64,000 nt of DNA from the NCBI RefSeq assembly GCF_003312875.1, contig NZ_CP015163.1, positions 2,604,001 through 2,668,000 of the forward strand, given 5' to 3'. The translations under genes were made by a program, and so were the position numbers. Under the pieces are notes generated by a model, which saw only the letters and a list, made by a program, of their open reading frames with translations, made no database searches and had not been told where the DNA came from. The number at the start of each line of letters is the position of its first letter. The stretch's first letter is position 1. This DNA is from Amycolatopsis albispora. Lineage in GTDB: Bacteria; Actinomycetota; Actinomycetes; Mycobacteriales; Pseudonocardiaceae. Below, piece by piece: positions 34,058-44,200 of this stretch.

Positions 34058-35971
34058 GTGACGAGCAAGCTGCGGCAACGATTACCGGCGGTACTGCTCG
34101 TGACCGCCTGCGCGGGAACGGTGGCGGTCGCGGTCTCCGGGGCGCGTGGGGCACTGGGCGGGCTGGATTTCGCGCCGCCGGGGCACTGGGTGAGCAACCC
34201 GGGACGCGACCTCCTGTTCCACGTCAACGGGGCGGCCGCGACGGTGGACACCCAGGCGAGCCTGCCGCTGGCGCCCGGCGACCGGGTCTACCAGGGCGAC
34301 TCCAGCGTCTACGTGATCGGCGACGCGCGGATCAGGGAATTCGGCAAATCCAGCCTCGAGGTGGAGAACGAGGTACCGGCCCCGACCGGCGAGGAGGCGA
34401 TCGGGGTCGAGGCGCCGGGCGGGCCCTATCTCGTCTACCGCAAGGCGGGCACGGTGGTCCGGCTCGGCGAGCGGCCCGCCACGATCCGCGCGGGGACCGA
34501 TCTCGGCGACCCGGTGGCCACCCCGGAGGGCTCGCTCTGGCTGCACCGGACGGCCACCGGTGTGGTGTGCGAGCTGGCCGTGGACGCCGACCAGGTGACG
34601 TGCCCGACGGTGACCCCGATGGGCCACAGCGGCGAACTGACCGTGGTGGGCAGCACGGTGGCGTTCGTGGACACCACCACCGACACCGTGCAGACGGTGA
34701 CCGAGCAGGGGCTCGGCGCGCCGGTGAACGTCGGTGCGGACCTGCCGCACACGGCCACCATCGCCGATGCGGACGCGGCGGGCCGCATCGCGGTTGTCGA
34801 CCCCGGCGCGCGGCGACTGCACCTGATCGGCACGGCCGGTCTCGGCAACGGCGACCCGGCGGCGTCATCGCCGGACACGGTGACCGTACCGCTGCCCGAC
34901 GGTGAGTACACCAGCCCGGAACCGAGCGGTTCTTCGGTCGTGCTGCTCGACAGGCGGAGCAACACGGTGCACACCTACACCAGCGACGGCAGGCCACAGG
35001 CGGTCACCCCGGTGCCGCCGGAAACCGGTGTGCCCAGGCTGAACCGGGGGGCGGACGGCCGGGTGTACGTCGACGGGGACCAGGGCGGGCACGTCATGGT
35101 GGTCGATGAGAAGGGCGCGGTGAACCAGGTCCCGCTGGTCGAAGAAAAGCCGGGCGGACCCGGTGATCCGCAGGCACCGCCGCCCGAGCCGCAGCCGGGC
35201 CAGGGCCCGCCACCCGCGCCGGCCGAACCGCCCACGCAGGCCGGGCCGCCGCCTCAGCAGAAGCAGGCTCTGCCGACGCCGGAACAACCCCAGCCGAAGC
35301 CACAGCCGAAACCCCAGCCACAGCCCCAACCACAGCCGCAGCCGAAACCCCAGCCCCAACCGCAGCCGAAGCCCGAACCGCAACCGGACCCGCCGAAGCC
35401 GCTTCCGGCGAGCCCGCCCGGTGTCGCCACCAATCTCACCACCAAGGTCAACGGCACCTCCGTCCAGTTCAGCTGGGGTGCCGCCGCGCCCAACGGGGGC
35501 AAGGTGACCGCGTATCACGTGTCCTGGAAACCGGCCGCCGGCGCGGGCAGCCTGACCACCCCGGGCACCGCCCGCTCGGCCACGCTGTCCGGGCTGGCAC
35601 CCGGCACGAGCTACACCGTGACGATCGTCGCCGAGAACAGCGCCGGCCAAGGCGCCTCGGCCAGTACCAAGGTGACCGTTCCCGGCCCGAAGGTCACCGT
35701 GACGCGCGGAAAGCCGAGCGAGTACGACGGGTGCGGGCCGCCCTGCCACAAGATGCGCATCCGGGCGACCGGCCTCGAACCGGACACCGAGTACGAGTTC
35801 AACCCGTTCTCCAACCATCCGACCTGGGAGAACCCCGGCTCGGCCTGGACCACCGACGAGAACGGAGAGGTGGACTTCCAGAACATCGACTTCGGCGAGC
35901 CGGGATACGAGGTGTGGGTCGTGATCCAGGAGACCGGTACCACTTCGCCGCACTACACCTGGCCGGGCTGA
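34058..35971 (+). CDS. Membrane-anchored FnIII protein with propeller-like domain
   Basis: A protein of 637 residues. An N-terminal hydrophobic segment (about 9-28) anchors or exports it. A repeat-rich region of about 330 residues (short strands such as GDRVYQGDSSVYVIGDAR, TVAFVDTTTDTVQTVTEQG) looks like a beta-propeller. A Pro/Gln/Lys-rich linker with PQPKPQP repeats (about 370-450) leads to one fibronectin III domain (NLTTKVNGTSVQFSW ... PGTSYTVTIVAENSAGQG) and a final Cys-containing domain. It heads the DUF58 and transglutaminase-like operon. GTG 34058 begins the natural signal sequence and has no ribosome site, so a leaderless transcript is likely. Confidence 0.8.
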   Translation: MTSKLRQRLPAVLLVTACAGTVAVAVSGARGALGGLDFAPPGHWVSNPGRDLLFHVNGAAATVDTQASLPLAPGDRVYQGDSSVYVIGDARIREFGKSSLEVENEVPAPTGEEAIGVEAPGGPYLVYRKAGTVVRLGERPATIRAGTDLGDPVATPEGSLWLHRTATGVVCELAVDADQVTCPTVTPMGHSGELTVVGSTVAFVDTTTDTVQTVTEQGLGAPVNVGADLPHTATIADADAAGRIAVVDPGARRLHLIGTAGLGNGDPAASSPDTVTVPLPDGEYTSPEPSGSSVVLLDRRSNTVHTYTSDGRPQAVTPVPPETGVPRLNRGADGRVYVDGDQGGHVMVVDEKGAVNQVPLVEEKPGGPGDPQAPPPEPQPGQGPPPAPAEPPTQAGPPPQQKQALPTPEQPQPKPQPKPQPQPQPQPQPKPQPQPQPKPEPQPDPPKPLPASPPGVATNLTTKVNGTSVQFSWGAAAPNGGKVTAYHVSWKPAAGAGSLTTPGTARSATLSGLAPGTSYTVTIVAENSAGQGASASTKVTVPGPKVTVTRGKPSEYDGCGPPCHKMRIRATGLEPDTEYEFNPFSNHPTWENPGSAWTTDENGEVDFQNIDFGEPGYEVWVVIQETGTTSPHYTWPG

Positions 35972-36017
35972 TGAACACGATCGCCGAGGCGGGCCCGCCC
36001 GCCGGAGGCGGGTAACC

Positions 36018-37154
36018 GTGCGCCCCACCCGGCGTGGTGTCGCAGTGCTCGTCCTCGGCCTGCTGGTTGTCGCGTTTGGACAGTGGGCGGGGTATCCGCT
36101 GCTGCGCGCCTTGGGCGCGATCCTGCTCGCCGCGGTGCTGGCCGCCGTCGTGGTGACGGCACGCCGGGTGCGGATGGTGGTGACCCGTTCGGTGTACCCG
36201 AGCCGGGTCCAGCGCGGCAGTCCGGCGCTGGCTCGGCTGCGGGTGCGCAACCCCGGCACCACACGGCAGCCCGCGCTGCTGGCCACGGACCGGGCGGGCG
36301 GCACGGCGCAGACCGTGCGGATCCGCCCGCTGCCGCCCTCGACCGGGGCGACCTACCACTACGCGCTGGCCACCCCGGTCCGCGGCCGGATGACCGTGGG
36401 CCCGCTGCTGCTGCACCGGGCCGATCCGTTCGGGCTGGCGCGCAACCGGCTGCCGACCGGCGAAACCGCCGAGTTGTGGGTGTATCCCAGGCAATTCCCG
36501 GCCAGGGCGCTGGTCGGCGGATACCCCCGGCACCACCACGAAGGCGCCGCCACCGACGAGCTGCTGCGCGGCTCGATGGACCTGCGCGAGGTGCGCGAGT
36601 ACGTGCACGGCGACGAAATCCGGCACCTGCACTGGAAAGCGACCGCCCGCACCGGCCGGTTGATGGTGCGCGCACTGGCCGACCCGCAGCAGCCGCGGTT
36701 CACCGTGCTGCTGGACACCAGGCCGGATTCCTTGCCACCACGGCTGTTCGAGGAGGCCGTCGATCTCGCTGCTTCGCTGCTCGGCGCGTCGGCCCGCGCG
36801 GGTCAGCACAGCAGGCTGGTCACGTCGTCCGGGCTCGACGTGCCCACCTCCGGCGGTCCGCGGGCCGCCCGCAGGCTGCTCGACGAGCTGTGCGTGCTGG
36901 ACCAGGGCGGAGCGGCCGACGCGGTGGTGCCCGCGGTGCTGACTACGAACCGCGCGGTCGGCGGCTGCCTGGCGATGATCACCTCGGCCGGTGCCGAGAT
37001 GTCGTCGCTGGCCCGGCTCCGCGACCGCTATCCGGCGATCTTCGTGTTCGTGCTGGGGGCCGCGGGTGCGGCGCGGACGGTGACCGGCGCGCGGCTGCTC
37101 GGCGCCGAGAACGCCGAACACGCCGTGCGCCGCTGGAACGAGGTGCTGGGATGA
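36018..37154 (+). CDS. DUF58 membrane protein
   Basis: A protein of 378 residues with two N-terminal membrane helices (about 7-50) and a DUF58 domain carrying REVREYVHGDEIRHLHWKATARTGRLMVR, the family signature (R-x-Y-x-x-GD-x-x-R-x-I-x-W-K-x-S/T-A). DUF58 proteins have a von Willebrand A-like fold and normally act with MoxR ATPases. GTG 36018 has GGAGG upstream. Here the usual moxR gene between the FnIII gene and this one is absent. It overlaps the next gene by four bases. Confidence 0.9.
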   Translation: MRPTRRGVAVLVLGLLVVAFGQWAGYPLLRALGAILLAAVLAAVVVTARRVRMVVTRSVYPSRVQRGSPALARLRVRNPGTTRQPALLATDRAGGTAQTVRIRPLPPSTGATYHYALATPVRGRMTVGPLLLHRADPFGLARNRLPTGETAELWVYPRQFPARALVGGYPRHHHEGAATDELLRGSMDLREVREYVHGDEIRHLHWKATARTGRLMVRALADPQQPRFTVLLDTRPDSLPPRLFEEAVDLAASLLGASARAGQHSRLVTSSGLDVPTSGGPRAARRLLDELCVLDQGGAADAVVPAVLTTNRAVGGCLAMITSAGAEMSSLARLRDRYPAIFVFVLGAAGAARTVTGARLLGAENAEHAVRRWNEVLG

Positions 37155-39268
37155 GGGCGCTGCCGGTGGGGTGCGTGCTGCTGGCCGCCGCGGTGGCGGG
37201 CCTGCTGTTCGCGCCGGTGTTCGGCGGCTGGCCGCTGGTTGTGCCGCTGGTGGTGCCCGCGGTGGTGGTTTTTGCGGTCGCCATGCTCGGCTCCCGGCGC
37301 GAAGTACTGCTGCCGTGGCGGCCGGTGCTGACCTCGCTGGCCGGTCTGCTCGCCGTGGTGGAGACGGTGCTGCCGTCCACCACGGTGGCCGGTTTGCCGA
37401 CCGGCACGACGATCCGCGCGCTGGCCGATGGTGCGACGGATTCCTGGCGGCTGGTGCTGCAATCGACGTGGCCCGCTCAGCCCGACCCGGCGCTCATGTT
37501 GTTCGTACCGCTGCTGGCGCTGGTGGCCGGCGTACTCGGTATCGAGCTGCTGCACCGGTGGGGGCCGCTGGTCGCGCTGGCGCCGGGTTTCGCGGTGGTG
37601 ATGCTCAGCCAGCTCTACGGCGCGAGCACCGGCCTCGGTGCGAGCATCGGAGCGCTGGCCTACGCCGCGGCGGCCGGGGCGCTGCTGGCCGCCACCCGGG
37701 CCGAGCGGGCCGACGACGAGCGGCGGGCTTCGACCCTGCTGCTCGCCGCGCCCACGGTGCTCCTCGCCGTGATCGCCGCGCTCGCCGGTGGCACGCTGCT
37801 GCCCCCGGCCGAGGCCAGGTACACGCTGCGGGACGACCAGTTCGCGCCGCTCGCCGAAAGCCGGGTCACCAGCCCGCTGGACGGACTGGCCGACCGGCTG
37901 GCCGACCCGGCTCCCCCGGTGTTCACTGTGGACGGTGCCACCGGGGTCGACCGGTGGCCGGTGGTGGTGCTGCACGAGTTCGACGGTGTCCGGTGGACGC
38001 CGGGCGGCCGGTACCGCAGGCTCGGCACCGAACTGCCGCCCGGCAAGGAGATCACGGTGGCGGTCGAGCGGCGCACCGCCGAGATCGGCGACGTCCGGCT
38101 CGACGGGCCATGGCTGCCGAGCCAGGCGCTGCCCGCGAGCGTCGACGGCCTCGAGCCGCTGGTGGAGGAGCGGCAGGGATCGCTGTTCACCTCGGCACCG
38201 GGGCCGGTGGGTTACACACTGAGCTGGTGGGAACCGCAGGCCGATCCGAACGCGCTCAGCGAAGCCGCGGTGGATTCCACCCAGCTCGCCGGCGAGCTGG
38301 GTGGCGTCGGGCAGGTGCCACCGGGAATCGCCGAGCTGGCCGACCGCGCCGTGCCCACCCGGCCGACGTTCAACGCCGCGTTGGCGCTGGAGAAGTTCCT
38401 GCGCGAGCAGTACCGGCTGGCCGACGGCCCGGACCTGCCCACCGGGAACTCGTGGCCACAGCTGAAGAAGTTCCTGCTGGACACCAAACGCGGCACGAGC
38501 GAGCAGTTCGCGGCCGCGTACGTCGCGCTGGCCAGGATCAAGGGCATTCCGGCCCGGCTCGTCGTCGGGTTCCGCGCCCCTGCCGACCGAGTCCCCGGCC
38601 TGCCGTACACGGTGCGCAACGGCAATGCGCTCGCCTGGCCGGAGGTCGCCGTGCACGGGGTGGGCTGGGTGCCACTCGACCCGAGCGGCACGACCGCGAT
38701 GGCGGCCCCGGCCCCGGGCAGCGGGTTGGCCGCGGCCGCCGCCGGGGCGCGTGCCGGCCTGCCGCCACCGGAGCAACTGCGCGATCCCCCGCTGCCGGAG
38801 GTATCGGCGGCGACCGGCCCGGATTTCTGGGCAGGCTGGGCGTTTCCGGGTGAGATCCTGCTCGCGGTGCCGGTGCTCGCCGCGCTGCTGTGGGGATTCG
38901 GAGTGCCGCTGGCAACGGCGGCGCGGGCGCGGCGGCGCAGGCGCAGGCCTGGCGCGGGCGCGGTGATCGGTGCGTGGGAGGAGGTGCGCGACCGGCTGCG
39001 GGCCTACCGGGTACCGGTGTCCGCGGGAATGACGGTGCGCGACCTCACCGCCGCGGTCGCGGCGACCGACGGTGCCGCGGCTGACGGCCTGCGATCGCTC
39101 GGCGAGACGGTGGAATTCGCCCTGTGGTCGGGCGCCGACCCCGATCCGGACGCCGGTCAGCGCGCGTGGCTCGCGGTCGGCGCGGTGCGCCGCGGACTCG
39201 CCCGGCGAGGGGCACGGGCCAGGCTGCGTGCCGCGCTGAACCCCAAGCCCCTGCGGCGCCTGCGCTGA
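37151..39268 (+). CDS. Transglutaminase-like membrane protein without catalytic residues
   Basis: A protein of 705 residues. Several N-terminal membrane helices (about 7-215) lead to an outside transglutaminase-core domain and one more helix (about 575), followed by a DUF4129-like cytoplasmic tail. In the core, the usual catalytic Cys of G-T-C-E-Q-F is Ser 450 (RGTSEQFAAAYVALA), and the His before A-W is Leu 494 (NALAWPEV). The Asp of WVPLDP remains. It should therefore not work as a protease or transglutaminase by the standard mechanism. It is coupled to the DUF58 gene (ATGA overlap). A structural or binding role in the envelope is my inference. Confidence 0.85.
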   Translation: MRALPVGCVLLAAAVAGLLFAPVFGGWPLVVPLVVPAVVVFAVAMLGSRREVLLPWRPVLTSLAGLLAVVETVLPSTTVAGLPTGTTIRALADGATDSWRLVLQSTWPAQPDPALMLFVPLLALVAGVLGIELLHRWGPLVALAPGFAVVMLSQLYGASTGLGASIGALAYAAAAGALLAATRAERADDERRASTLLLAAPTVLLAVIAALAGGTLLPPAEARYTLRDDQFAPLAESRVTSPLDGLADRLADPAPPVFTVDGATGVDRWPVVVLHEFDGVRWTPGGRYRRLGTELPPGKEITVAVERRTAEIGDVRLDGPWLPSQALPASVDGLEPLVEERQGSLFTSAPGPVGYTLSWWEPQADPNALSEAAVDSTQLAGELGGVGQVPPGIAELADRAVPTRPTFNAALALEKFLREQYRLADGPDLPTGNSWPQLKKFLLDTKRGTSEQFAAAYVALARIKGIPARLVVGFRAPADRVPGLPYTVRNGNALAWPEVAVHGVGWVPLDPSGTTAMAAPAPGSGLAAAAAGARAGLPPPEQLRDPPLPEVSAATGPDFWAGWAFPGEILLAVPVLAALLWGFGVPLATAARARRRRRRPGAGAVIGAWEEVRDRLRAYRVPVSAGMTVRDLTAAVAATDGAAADGLRSLGETVEFALWSGADPDPDAGQRAWLAVGAVRRGLARRGARARLRAALNPKPLRRLR

Positions 39269-39270
39269 TG

Positions 39271-39322
39271 TCACGAATGTGGCTTTCGGGACGCCTGACG
39301 TCTCGAATGTGGCTTTCGTGAC
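39271..39322. repeat. Tandem pair of GAATGTGGCTTTCG repeats
   Basis: Two copies of a 22-base sequence with core GAATGTGGCTTTCG lie at 39271-39292 and 39301-39322, a 30-base period. The core has CGAA/TTCG inverted ends. It follows the operon at once. From memory, very similar short sequences are scattered through Amycolatopsis intergenic regions, which supports the genus guess. Confidence 0.8.
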
Positions 39323-39374
39323 ACGCCCGGGTCCAGCGACAGACTTCCGGCGCGACCGAGCCGCATAGCTCCAG

Positions 39375-39686
39375 GCGAGCCACCACTGCCCCGGGTGAGT
39401 CACCATCGGTCCGCGCAAACCACCGTCCTCCGGGCGGATCGCCGTTGATCCGGCGGTCACCGTTGGCCCGGCAGCCACCGCTGATCCGGGCGGGTCACCG
39501 TTGCTCCTGGCGAACCACCACTGACCTGGGCGAGTCATCGTCGGTCCGGGCGAGCCACCACTGATCCGAGCGAGCCACCATTGCTCCGGGCTGCCACCAC
39601 TGCTCCGAGCGAGCCACCGCTGACCAGGCGAGTCGCCGTTGGTCCGGGCAGTCGCCGTCGGGCCAGGCGAGCCACCGGTGATTCCG
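39375..39686. repeat. Degenerate 20-bp minisatellite
   Basis: About 15-16 head-to-tail units with consensus GCGAGCCACCACTGATCCGG. Examples start at 39375, 39395, 39415 and 39541. Some units are 16-19 bases through small deletions. Twenty is not a multiple of three, so long open frames here are by-products, not genes. It fills the gap between the transglutaminase-like gene and the converging PPE-like gene. Confidence 0.85.
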
Positions 39687-39690
39687 CCCG

Positions 39691-40926
39691 TCACGCTCGC
39701 GGGCGGCGGACCCTTCTCGGCTGTTCCTGTTCCACCGGTTCCGGCTTCAGCGGGGTGGCCGCACCGGGATTGGCGACCTGCCACACCTCGTGGTCGAGCG
39801 TTTCCTGGGGCGCGGTGCCGACGTTGGCCTTGCCCGACATGGCCACCGGCCGGTAGCCGCTGCCCGCCGGGTCGGCCAGCGCCGAACGCCCGCGCAGCCG
39901 CGGCGGCACCCCCGGCGTCGCCTGCGGGGTCCGGGTGCGCCGCTCGCCGTCTTCCAGTGAACGCGCCGGGCGGGTCCGGCCGGCGCGGGCCGCACCTCCC
40001 AGCATCGGCGGCATCATCATCATGGGCGGCACCATCCGCCCCTGCCCCCGCGCCGCCGACCCCGGTTCGGCCGCGTCCGGCGACGCGGGTGGTTGTGGCG
40101 CCTCGGGAGTGGCCCGGGACGTCGTGAGCGGTACCGGATCGGCGGCCCGCTCGATCCGGCGTGGCGCGTCGGATCCGGCCGTACTCGGTGCCGTTCCGTC
40201 GGCCGCGCTCGCGTCGAACCCGCCGCCGGGCCTGGACCCGTCCGGCAGGCGCGAGCCGTCCCGCGGTGCGGCACCACCACCGGCCTTACCCCCGGCCGGG
40301 CGGCGCCCGCCCGCCAGCGGGCCGCTCGCGGGCACCGCGATGAGCCCGGGGATCGAAACACTGCCCGGCGGCAGCGTTCCGCCAACCAGGTTCGGCACGA
40401 CACCGGATACCGGAGCAGGCGCGCCCGCGAGTCGCACGCCCGGTTCGGCGGCGCAGCAGTCCACCGCGGGCTGGCCGCCGGGCACTTCGGCACCGGCCGC
40501 GCCGAGCACCGCCTCGGCGGCCGCGAGGAAGTAGCGGTCCAGTTCGCCGAGATGGGCGGCTGTCTCGTGGTTGCCGTCCTCGGCTGGCTGCTCCACCGCG
40601 CCGGTGAGCCGGGTCCTGGTCAGCAGCAACTGCCTGGCCAGCTCGTCCAGCGCCACCCACGGCTGGTGCCGGGTCACCCTGGACAGCGCCTCGTCGATCG
40701 CGGCCCGGCGCAGGTTCACCTGCCGGGCGAACTCGGTACCGGTCGAGTCGTCCCAGTTCGGCTTCAGGCAGTCCAGCTCACGCCGCAGCGAATCGCTCAG
40801 CTCCCCCAGTTCCGCCGCGACGGTGCGCCACATCCGGCTGGCCTGCTCGACCCTGGCCAGGTGCGTGTGGGCCTCCACGTCGACGAGCGCGAACTGGACC
40901 ATCGACGGCAGGCTGGCGTAGTCCAT
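39691..40926 (-). CDS. PPE-like type VII substrate with disordered tail
   Basis: A protein of 411 residues. The first 150 are helical with WDDSTGTEFARQVN (about 58-71) at the hairpin turn, a WXG-like position with D instead of G. The remaining 260 residues are low complexity, rich in Gly, Pro, Arg and Ala, with an odd run of Met and Pro (MVPPMMMMPPMLGG). The tail resembles that of the PPE-like protein at 11278. It is the last gene of the eccC transcript and is probably secreted through that ATPase. Confidence 0.72.
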   Translation of the reverse strand: MDYASLPSMVQFALVDVEAHTHLARVEQASRMWRTVAAELGELSDSLRRELDCLKPNWDDSTGTEFARQVNLRRAAIDEALSRVTRHQPWVALDELARQLLLTRTRLTGAVEQPAEDGNHETAAHLGELDRYFLAAAEAVLGAAGAEVPGGQPAVDCCAAEPGVRLAGAPAPVSGVVPNLVGGTLPPGSVSIPGLIAVPASGPLAGGRRPAGGKAGGGAAPRDGSRLPDGSRPGGGFDASAADGTAPSTAGSDAPRRIERAADPVPLTTSRATPEAPQPPASPDAAEPGSAARGQGRMVPPMMMMPPMLGGAARAGRTRPARSLEDGERRTRTPQATPGVPPRLRGRSALADPAGSGYRPVAMSGKANVGTAPQETLDHEVWQVANPGAATPLKPEPVEQEQPRRVRRPRA

Positions 40927-40929
40927 CGC

Positions 40930-41247
40930 TCAGCCCTGCTCGAGGACAACGCCGAGCACCGCTCGCGCGCCGGCCTGGTCGCTGGCTTCGTAGTCGTCGG
41001 CGGCCACCGCGGCGGCGGCCTTCAGCGTCGCGAGGTCGTCCCTGGTCTCGGCGAGGAACTGGCCCAGCGACAGCGTCGCGGCCAGGTCGGCGGCGGTGAA
41101 GCCCGCGCACGCGGACATCCCGGCCGGACAGGGCGTGGCCGCGGGCGGCACCGCGACGTCGGCCACCGCATCGGGCCAGGCGACCCGCTCGGCGAAGGCG
41201 CGCATCGCCTCCGGATCGCCGTGCATCTCGTGCCGCGCCCCACCCAT
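40930..41247 (-). CDS. Small type VII-associated helical protein
   Basis: A protein of 105 residues, short and helical, with an acidic N-terminal start (HGDPEAMRAFAERVAWPDAVADV) and a second helix FLAETRDDLATLKAAAAVAADDYEASDQAGARAV. It lies three bases after eccC and four before the PPE-like gene, so it is the likely helical partner of the latter. ATG 41247 has GGGGAG upstream. No W-x-G motif. Confidence 0.7.
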   Translation of the reverse strand: MGGARHEMHGDPEAMRAFAERVAWPDAVADVAVPPAATPCPAGMSACAGFTAADLAATLSLGQFLAETRDDLATLKAAAAVAADDYEASDQAGARAVLGVVLEQG

Positions 41248-41249
41248 GG

Positions 41250-44200
41250 CTACTCCCCTTTGTCCTTCGCCAGCCAGCCGAGCTGGACCAGCCGCGCGGT
41301 GTGCCGCCGGTCGACCAGCCACGCCCGGCCCGGCGGCAGCACTTCCGGTTTCAGCCCGCCGAGCAGCGGGCCCTCTTCCTTGTCCCCGGACAGCAGCAGG
41401 CCGGGCGAGCCGACATCGCGCAGCCGGGAGATGACCGGTTCGAACAACGCCCTGCTCGCGCCCCCGGTGCGGCGGGCCAGCACCACGTGCATGCCGATGT
41501 CGCGGCCCTGCGGCAGGAAGTCCAGCAGCGGCAGGAACGGGTTGTCCATCTGGCTGACCACGAGGTCGTAGTCGTCGATCAGCAGGTACAGCTCCGGTCC
41601 CTGCCACCAGCTGCGGTCGCGCAGCTGGTCCGGGGTGACCGCGGGCCCGGGCAGCCGCGCCGACATCTCCTCGGCCACCTGCAGCATCAGCCGGGTGGTG
41701 GACTCCCGGTCGGTGCCGTAGCCGATGAGGTGCTCCGAGGTGACGTCGCCGAGCAGGCCGCGCCGGTGGTCGACGATGATCAGCCTGGCCCGCCTCGGTT
41801 CGTAGCTGTCCACGATGGCCCTGGCCAGGGTGCGCAGGAAGGTGGTCTTGCCGGATTCGGTGTCCCCGAACAACACCAGGTGCGGATCGGCGCCGAAGTC
41901 CAGCCGGACCGCGTCGAAGTTGTCCTCCGCGATGCCGACGGCCAGCCGGTGCCTGGCGCTGTCGTGCGCGTGCGACAGCTTCGCGTAGGGCAGCTGTGCC
42001 GGCAGCAGCCGCACGGCCGGCGCGGGCGGCCCCGGCCAGGCCGAGGCCACGGTGTCCACCAGCTCGCGCACCCCGCCGGCCAGCCCGGCCGCGTCCTCGA
42101 CGCCGTCGATCCGGGGCAGGGCGACCAGCAGCTGGTGCTTGCTCATCGTCACGCCGCGGCCCGGTGCGCCCTCGGGCACCTTGATCGCCGACGCCCGGTC
42201 CACCATGCTGTCCACCGGGTCGCCGATGCGCAGTTCCAGCTTGCTGCCGAACAGGTCCCTGATGTTCATCCGCAGGTCGAACATGCGGGCCGCCGAAACC
42301 ACCACGTGCACGCCGTAGGAGAGCCCGCGCGCGGCGATGTCGGCCACCGCGGCCTCCAGGTCGTCGAACTCGCTCCGCAGCGTGCCCCAGCCGTCGATGA
42401 CGAGGAACACGTCGCCCCACCGGTCTCCGTCCGGACCACCGCCTTCGCGCACCAGCCGCCGGTACGCGGGCATGCCGTCGATCTCGCGTTCGGCGAAAAC
42501 CCGTTCCCTCCGGGCGATCAGCGTGCGCACCTCGGCGATCGTGCGCCGCACCGCGCCCACGTTCTGCCTGCCCGCGACCACCCCGACGTGCGGCAGGCCG
42601 CGGACCGAGCCCAGCGCGCCACCGCCGAAGTCGAGGCAGTAGAACTGCACCTCACGCGGTGTGTGGGTGAGCGCGAGACTGGCGATGATCGAGCGCAGCG
42701 CGGTGCTCTTGCCGGATTGCGGCCCGCCGATCACCAGCACGTGCCCCGCCGAGCCGGACAGGTTCAGCACCAGCGGATCGCGCCGCTGGTCCAGCGGCCG
42801 GTCCAGGATCCCGACGACCGCCCGCAGCGCACCGGCCAGCCGCTCGTGCGTGCTGCCGAAACCCCGCTCTTCGTGTGCGATGAGGTTGGGCAGCAGCGCG
42901 TCCAGCGTGGGTGAGGCGTCCAGCGGCGGCAGCCACACCTGGTGGGCGGGCGTGCCCCGGCCGCGCATCCGCTCGACGATGATGTCCAGCAGGCTCTCGC
43001 CCACCGCCTCCTCGTCCGGGGCGGGCTCGGTCTCCTCGGCGTCGAGCGCGGGGGCCAGGTACCGCGTTGTGTATTCCATCAGCTCCAGCGCGCCGTTGTC
43101 CCCGGCGTCCGCCGGGCCCGCCTCCCGCGCGTGATGGGTGCCGGAGACATAGGCCGAGCGGAACCGCACCATGGACTTGTCGTCCGTCTTGAGGAAGCCG
43201 TGGCCCGGCGCGCGGGGAAGCTTGAACGCGTCACTGACGCCGAGCACCGTCCGGCTCTCCAGATCCGAGAAGGTGCGCAGTCCGATGCGGTACGACAGAT
43301 GGGTTTCCAGGCCTCGCAGCCGTCCCTCCTCGAGCCGCTGGCTCGCCAGCAGCAGGTGCACGCCGAGCGCCCGGCCGACCCGGCCGATCTGCACGAACAT
43401 GTCGATGAAGTCGGGCTTGGCGGAGAGCAGCTCGCTGAACTCGTCGCAGATCACCAGCAGGGTGGGCACCTCCGGCAGCGGCGCACCGGTGGCGCGGGCG
43501 CGCTCGTACTCGCGCAGCGAGGTGAAGTTGCCCGCCGCCCGCAGCAGTTCCTGCCTGCGCAGCAGCTCACCGGTGATCGCGTCGGTCATCCGGTCCACCA
43601 GGTGCAGCTCGTCGGCGAGGTTGGTGATCACCGCGCTGGTGTGCGGCAGCTTGTCCAAGGTGGCGAAGGTGGCGCCGCCCTTGAAGTCGACCAGCGCGAA
43701 GTTCAGCGAGTTCGGCGGGTGGGCCACCGCCAGCGCCAGCACGATCGTGCGCAGCAGCTCGCTCTTGCCGGAACCGGTGGCGCCGATGAGCAGGCCGTGC
43801 GGCCCCATCCCGTCCTGGGCCGACTCCTTGAGGTCCAGTTCCACCGGCGTGCCGTCGGTGCGGATGCCGAACCGCACCCGCAGCCGGTCCCGCGTCGGTC
43901 GCTGCACCCAGGTCGCGGCCGGGTCGAAGGTGTGCGGATCACCGATCTCCAGCAGCTCGGCCAGGTCGAGATCGGTGCTCAGCGGTTGCTCACCGCGCCC
44001 GCCCGCGCTGGCCCGCAGCGGCGCGAGCTGCCGGGCGATGCCTTCGGCGGCGGGCACGTCCAGCGCGTCCGCCCAGCCGAGTTCGACCGTGCCGTCCAGG
44101 GTCTGGCTGGACAGCGCGCCGTCCGGGCCGACGTGCAGCACGATGGTCGCGGGGTCGAGCGCACGCGGCGGTGCGGTGCGCAGGTCGATGACCGTGACCC

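Noticed and set aside
37028..39784. A 918-residue open frame on the minus strand
   Set aside because: It lies opposite the transglutaminase-like gene and through the 20-bp minisatellite. No start with a ribosome site and no domain.
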